This document shows, one piece after another, positions 60,623 through 64,000 of a DNA stretch of 64,000 nucleotides. Made by a program: the position numbers and the translations under genes. Numbering within the stretch: the first letter of the stretch is position 1; every line of letters begins with the position of its first letter. Source of the DNA: Pseudarthrobacter sp. GA104 (GTDB lineage: Bacteria; Actinomycetota; Actinomycetes; Actinomycetales; Micrococcaceae); NCBI RefSeq assembly GCF_009741265.1, contig NZ_WOWL01000001.1, forward strand, positions 930,001-994,000, given 5' to 3'. The notes beneath the pieces are model-generated. The model did no database searches. It was not told the origin of the DNA and was given only the letters and a program-made list of their open reading frames with translations.

Positions 60623-62212
60623 ATGGACAACATCTCACGCAGATCCCTCATTTCCGCCGGCCTCGGGGCCGGCCTCGTCGCCGCCCTGCCGGGTGCCGCA
60701 GTCGCCGTTTCAACAGCGGACGACGCCGGCCTCCGCACCGATCCGTTCATGCTGGGCATCGCCTCCGGCGAGCCGTGGCCGGACGGCTTCGTGATCTGGA
60801 CCCGCCTGGCATTGGACCCCCTGGCCGAGGACGGCCTGGGCGGCATGCCCTCCCGCCAGGCCCCGGTGGCCTGGGAGGTGGCCGAGGACGAGGGCATGCG
60901 CACTGTGGTAGCCCGCGGCGTCGAACAGGCCGGAATCGAAACCGCCCACTCGGTGCACGTGGAACTGAAGGGCCTCAAGCCGGGCCGCGAATACTTCTAC
61001 CGGTTCCGCAGCGGCCGCCACATCAGCGCAACCGGCCGAACCCTGACCGCCCCGGCGCTGCACGAGACGCCTGCCGCCCTGGCCATGGCGTTTGCCAGCT
61101 GCTCCCAGTACGAGCACGGCTACTTCACCGCCTACACGCGCCTCGCCGAGGACCACCCGGACCTGGTGCTGCACCTGGGCGACTACCTGTACGAGTACAA
61201 GAAGGGCAGCTACGTGATCGGCGGCGGCAACCCGCGCGACCACCAGGGCCCCGAGACTGTGAGCCTCGCCGGCTACCGCCAGCGGCACGCCCAGTACAAG
61301 TCCGACGCCGACCTGCAGGCGGCGCACGCGATCGCGCCGTGGCTTGTGGTGTGGGATGACCACGAGGTGGACAACAACTGGGCGGACGAGGTCCCCGAGA
61401 ACCGCGACCCCAACCAGATGAACGACACCACGGAGCGTTTCCGGCAGCGGCGGGCCGCCGCGTTCCAGGCGTATTACGAGAACATGCCGCTGCGGGCCTC
61501 GTCCGTGCCGGCCGGGTTCGACATGAAGATCTACCGCACCATCCAGTGGGGCCAGCTCGCCAATTTCCACATGATGGACACCCGGCAGTACCGCGACGAC
61601 CAGCTCGCCGGCGACGGCTGGAAGAAGAACGTGGCCGAGCGCCTGGCCGAGAACCGCACCATCACCGGTGCCGAGCAGGAGACATGGCTGCTGGACGGCT
61701 TCCGGAACTCCACCCAGCGCTGGGACATCCTGGGCCAGCAGGTCTTCTTCGCCGAGCGTGACCGCGCCCAGGCGCCGGAGATCGACGACGTCTCGATGGA
61801 CGGCTGGGACGGGTACGCCGCATCCCGCCGCCGCATCACCCAAGGCTGGGTGGACGCCAACGTACGCAACGCCGTGGTACTCACCGGCGACGTGCACCGC
61901 AACTGGGCCAACGACCTCAAGGTGGACTACAAGGACCCGGCCTCGCCCGTGGTGGGCTCGGAACTGGTGTGCACGTCCATCACCTCCACCGGCAATGGCA
62001 CCGGCTCCACCACGGAACCCACCATGGCGTGGAACCCGCACCTGAAGTTCTTCAACGACAACCGCGGCTACGTGAACACCAGGATCACCAAGGACGCCAT
62101 GACGGCGGACTTCCGGACGCTGGACTATGTCACGACGCCGGGAGCCCCCGTTTCGACGAAGGCCTCGTTCGCGATCCAGGACGGCATGCCCGGGCTGCAG
62201 GCGCGCGGTTAG
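60623..62212 (+). CDS. phoD: PhoD-like alkaline phosphatase, Tat-exported
   Basis: A 529-residue exported phosphodiesterase/phosphatase. The N-terminus is a twin-arginine signal (SRRSLISAGLGAGLVAALPG). A fibronectin-like N-terminal domain (GIASGEPWPDGFVIWTRL) precedes the PhoD metallophosphatase domain, with metal-site segments MAFASCSQYEHGYF, VLHLGDYLYEY, VVWDDHEVDNNWADE and VVLTGDVHRNWANDL. PhoD enzymes contain Ca and Fe and release phosphate from mono- and diesters outside the cell. Regulation by phosphate would be expected, but I see no clear PHO box. It is closed by a strong hairpin. Confidence 0.93.
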   Translation: MDNISRRSLISAGLGAGLVAALPGAAVAVSTADDAGLRTDPFMLGIASGEPWPDGFVIWTRLALDPLAEDGLGGMPSRQAPVAWEVAEDEGMRTVVARGVEQAGIETAHSVHVELKGLKPGREYFYRFRSGRHISATGRTLTAPALHETPAALAMAFASCSQYEHGYFTAYTRLAEDHPDLVLHLGDYLYEYKKGSYVIGGGNPRDHQGPETVSLAGYRQRHAQYKSDADLQAAHAIAPWLVVWDDHEVDNNWADEVPENRDPNQMNDTTERFRQRRAAAFQAYYENMPLRASSVPAGFDMKIYRTIQWGQLANFHMMDTRQYRDDQLAGDGWKKNVAERLAENRTITGAEQETWLLDGFRNSTQRWDILGQQVFFAERDRAQAPEIDDVSMDGWDGYAASRRRITQGWVDANVRNAVVLTGDVHRNWANDLKVDYKDPASPVVGSELVCTSITSTGNGTGSTTEPTMAWNPHLKFFNDNRGYVNTRITKDAMTADFRTLDYVTTPGAPVSTKASFAIQDGMPGLQARG

Positions 62213-62231
62213 GCTCGAAAACCGGTTCCAG

Positions 62232-62267
62232 CGGAAGGTCCGGCCGGCACACCGGCCGGACCTTCCG
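62232..62267 (+). terminator. Terminator after phoD
   Basis: A perfect 16-bp stem (CGGAAGGTCCGGCCGG with its complement) and a CACA loop, 20 bases after the phoD stop, between convergent genes. No T run. Confidence 0.8.
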
Positions 62268-62292
62268 GTGCCGGGTGTTCCGCTGCCGGAGG

Positions 62293-63030
62293 CTACGGGG
62301 CGACGACTTTCACGAGTTCTGACCGGCTTCCAGACTGCAGGTCCTCGGTGAGGACCAGAGCGGCAACCTCCGGGCAGTAGTACTTGTGCTCCCGGGCATT
62401 CTTTTCAAGGGGCGACCAGTCGTAAACCTTGACGCAGCCGGTGTAGGTCCGGGCCTTCGTGGAGACGGTCTCGCCGGTGGCCGCCGTCTCCCGCATGTCT
62501 TCGGCATAGCCCGCGTAGAATTCCTGCCGGTAGGAATCCCCCACGCGCTGCTCGGCTTTCATCCAGATCCCCGCTTGTGCCCCGTCTTTCCCGTGGAGAA
62601 AGCTGCCCGAGTGGTTGATCAGGATCCCGTTCCAGAAGTTGTTCACGTCCTCGCCGAAATACCACACGTCGCCGTTTTTGTGCTGCGCCAGATAATCCCG
62701 GGTTTCCTCCACGAGCTGCCCGTTCTTGAATTCCTTGTCCAGGTAAATGACGGTCTCAACGCCCTCGATGGTCTTGGTTTCCTGCAGGATTTCGATTTCG
62801 ATCGTCTCGGTGACCTTCCCCTGCTCAACGGTTTCATAGGTCAACTTCTTGCCCACCGGAAGGGCAAAGTATTTGTTCGTGATCTTGGTGCTGAAATCTG
62901 CGGGGTTAACCTGGGGGGTGTACTCGGCGGCCCTGCTCTTCCTGGTGCTTTCAGTGACGAAAAGTGCCACTCCTGCAGCTACGAGCAGCACGACGAGGAC
63001 GGCCAGGAAAATCTTGGTTGGTTGATTCAT
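62293..63030 (-). CDS. Membrane-anchored extracytoplasmic protein, unknown function
   Basis: A 245-residue protein with one N-terminal membrane helix (IFLAVLVVLLVAAGVALFV, residues 7-25) and a soluble beta-rich domain outside. Recognisable stretches are NKYFALPVGKKLTYETVEQG, DVWYFGEDVNNF and CVKVYDWSPLEKNAREHKYYC, the last holding its only two cysteines, which may form a disulfide. The pattern of a Y-F-x-L-P-x-G segment then a tag-like W-Y-F-G-E-D motif recurs in uncharacterised bacterial secreted proteins. Its base composition looks somewhat less G+C-rich than its neighbours. AAAGG lies close before ATG 63030. I cannot assign a function. Confidence 0.75.
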   Translation of the reverse strand: MNQPTKIFLAVLVVLLVAAGVALFVTESTRKSRAAEYTPQVNPADFSTKITNKYFALPVGKKLTYETVEQGKVTETIEIEILQETKTIEGVETVIYLDKEFKNGQLVEETRDYLAQHKNGDVWYFGEDVNNFWNGILINHSGSFLHGKDGAQAGIWMKAEQRVGDSYRQEFYAGYAEDMRETAATGETVSTKARTYTGCVKVYDWSPLEKNAREHKYYCPEVAALVLTEDLQSGSRSELVKVVAP

Positions 63031-63208
63031 GACCTTTCCCACTCCTTCTGAGTAGAAATTCCTATTGGGGGTCCGAGCACGTTTGCTTGCCCATGGCCAT
63101 AGGAGAAAGTTAGTGCAGTCCGTCGCCAACCTGAACCCCTTCGGCTACCCCTTACCAAGCAGGGTGAATCATCGAAAGCTGGGTATCTCCGGCACGCACT
63201 TAGAAAGC

Positions 63209-63260
63209 AAGTAGCGCCAGGTGTCGTTTTGGGGTTTCAAAACGACACCTGGCGCTACTT
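63209..63260. repeat. Long palindromic repeat, copy F
   Basis: Perfect 22-base arms (63209-63230 and 63239-63260) with loop GGGGTTTC. The arm reads TAGCGCCAGGTGTCGTTTT: one base differs from copy B, with the compensating change on the other arm. It lies about 30 bases beyond the stop of the GntP permease gene. The remaining 63031-63208 shows no gene. Confidence 0.92.
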
Positions 63261-63290
63261 AGTTGGGGAGGGGCGCCATAGTTCGGCAGG

Positions 63291-64000
63291 CTAACCCGCC
63301 AGGCCTGCCACCAGGAAGATCACTGCGGCGATGGCAAAGCCCATCACGCCGATGAGGGTCTCCATGACGGTCCACGTCTTCAGGGTGGTCTTGACGTCCA
63401 TGCCGAAGAAGCGGCCCACCAGCCAGAACCCGGAGTCGTTGACGTGGGAGACCACCACGGAACCGGCGGCCACGGCAATCACCAGGGCGGCAACCTGCAT
63501 CCCGTTCAGCCCCGCCAGGGCAACAGCGGGGGCGATCAGGCCGGCGGTGGTGGTCAGCGCCACGGTGGCCGAACCCTGGGCGATGCGCAGGATGGCGGAG
63601 ATCAGGAAGCCTGCGAGGATGAGCGGGATGCCCAGGTCGCCCAGGACGTCGGCCAGGGCCTGGCCAATGCCGGAGGTGCGCAGGACGCCGCCGAACATGC
63701 CGCCGGCGCCGGTGATCAGGATGACGGAGCAGACCGGGCCCAGGGATGATTCGAGCAGCCTCTCGAGCGCGCCCGCGTCCCTGCCCCGCCTGGCGCCGAG
63801 CACGAACAAGGCCACCAGCACGGCGATCAGCAGTGCCACCGGAGTTTCGCCGAGGGTGCGCAGGACCTGGTACCACTGCTCCTTCTTGACGCCTTCGGCG
63901 AGTACACCGGAGGTAGCCAGGGTGTTCAGCCCGGTGTTCATGAAGATCAGGAGCAGCGGCAGGAGCAGCAGGCCCACGATGGTGCGGAAGCGCGGCGGGT
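63291..64000 (-). CDS. GntP-family gluconate:H+ symporter, C-terminal part (runs off the window)
   Basis: The last 236 codons of a GntP/GntT-type permease, which takes up gluconate or related aldonates with protons. Hydrophobic segments alternate with the family's conserved loops: ITGAGGMFGGVLRTSGIGQAL, RIAQGSATVALTTTAGLIAP and VVSHVNDSGFWLVGRFFGMD, followed by KTWTVMETLIGVMGF, the family's C-terminal signature. The full protein would be about 450 residues; its start lies right of the window. A palindrome of the TAGCGCC family lies after the stop. Confidence 0.92.
   Translation of the reverse strand, partial: PPRFRTIVGLLLLPLLLIFMNTGLNTLATSGVLAEGVKKEQWYQVLRTLGETPVALLIAVLVALFVLGARRGRDAGALERLLESSLGPVCSVILITGAGGMFGGVLRTSGIGQALADVLGDLGIPLILAGFLISAILRIAQGSATVALTTTAGLIAPAVALAGLNGMQVAALVIAVAAGSVVVSHVNDSGFWLVGRFFGMDVKTTLKTWTVMETLIGVMGFAIAAVIFLVAGLAG

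Overview
The window is about 64 kb of high-G+C actinobacterial chromosome, most likely from the Micrococcaceae (Arthrobacter or Pseudarthrobacter-like). The grounds are the codon use, a monomeric NADP isocitrate dehydrogenase, an LAxTG-type surface protein, DUF6350 beside purN, and many promoters of the TAGGCT-N6/7-start (leaderless) kind. I saw no rRNA, tRNA, CRISPR array, prophage or transposase gene. It reads as ordinary chromosome with accessory modules.

Layout. 1-3.7 kb holds the start of exonuclease III, a small membrane protein and a NodI/NodJ-type ABC exporter. 3.8-7.2 kb is a one-carbon/folate block (glyA-folD, divergent from purU). 7.2-8.5 kb holds a methyltransferase and a gamma-type carbonic anhydrase. 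8.5-14.3 kb is a lysine catabolic module: basic amino acid permease, lysine 2-monooxygenase (davB), PucR-type activator and 5-aminovaleramidase (davA). 14.5-19.9 kb is a ROK repressor with a multiple-monosaccharide ABC importer (mmsA, mmsB, chvE), closed by a strong terminator and followed by a Gfo/Idh/MocA dehydrogenase. 21.3-26 kb encodes two low-complexity secreted or surface proteins, one with an LAKTG sorting signal, then a Ser/Thr kinase and a lipoprotein. 26-28 kb is a LysR/EamA divergent pair, followed by icd.

30.5-31.7 kb has a V8-like serine protease and a tiny gene that shares the protease's pro-region motif. 31.8-38.6 kb is the purH/purN/DUF6350 purine neighbourhood, interrupted by an MFS transporter and a DUF559 nuclease-like gene lying between two long palindromes. 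38.7-44.4 kb carries small stress or membrane proteins, a PRC-barrel protein, and a glycosyltransferase/UDP-glucose dehydrogenase pair. 44.5-50.8 kb is a cyclic-di-GMP island: PAS-GGDEF-EAL, a hybrid histidine kinase with two receivers and an Hpt domain, and a PleD-like REC-GGDEF protein. 50.8-56 kb includes a 988-residue SARP/AfsR-type regulator and a divergent small secreted protein. 56-59 kb is a MocR/EamA pair whose start codons overlap on opposite strands, plus a PaiB-like protein. 59-64 kb ends with an SDR, a TfoX-N protein, a PhoD phosphatase, a membrane-anchored unknown protein and the 3' part of a GntP permease.

The most interesting structure is a family of six long, nearly perfect palindromes built on a TAGCGCCAAGTGTCGTTTT-type arm. 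They sit at or just beyond stop codons. Their arms vary between copies, yet each copy stays self-complementary. Two of them flank the DUF559 gene and supply the last sense codon and stop codon of both that gene and purN. All functions are inferred from protein sequence read by eye; no database search was run.
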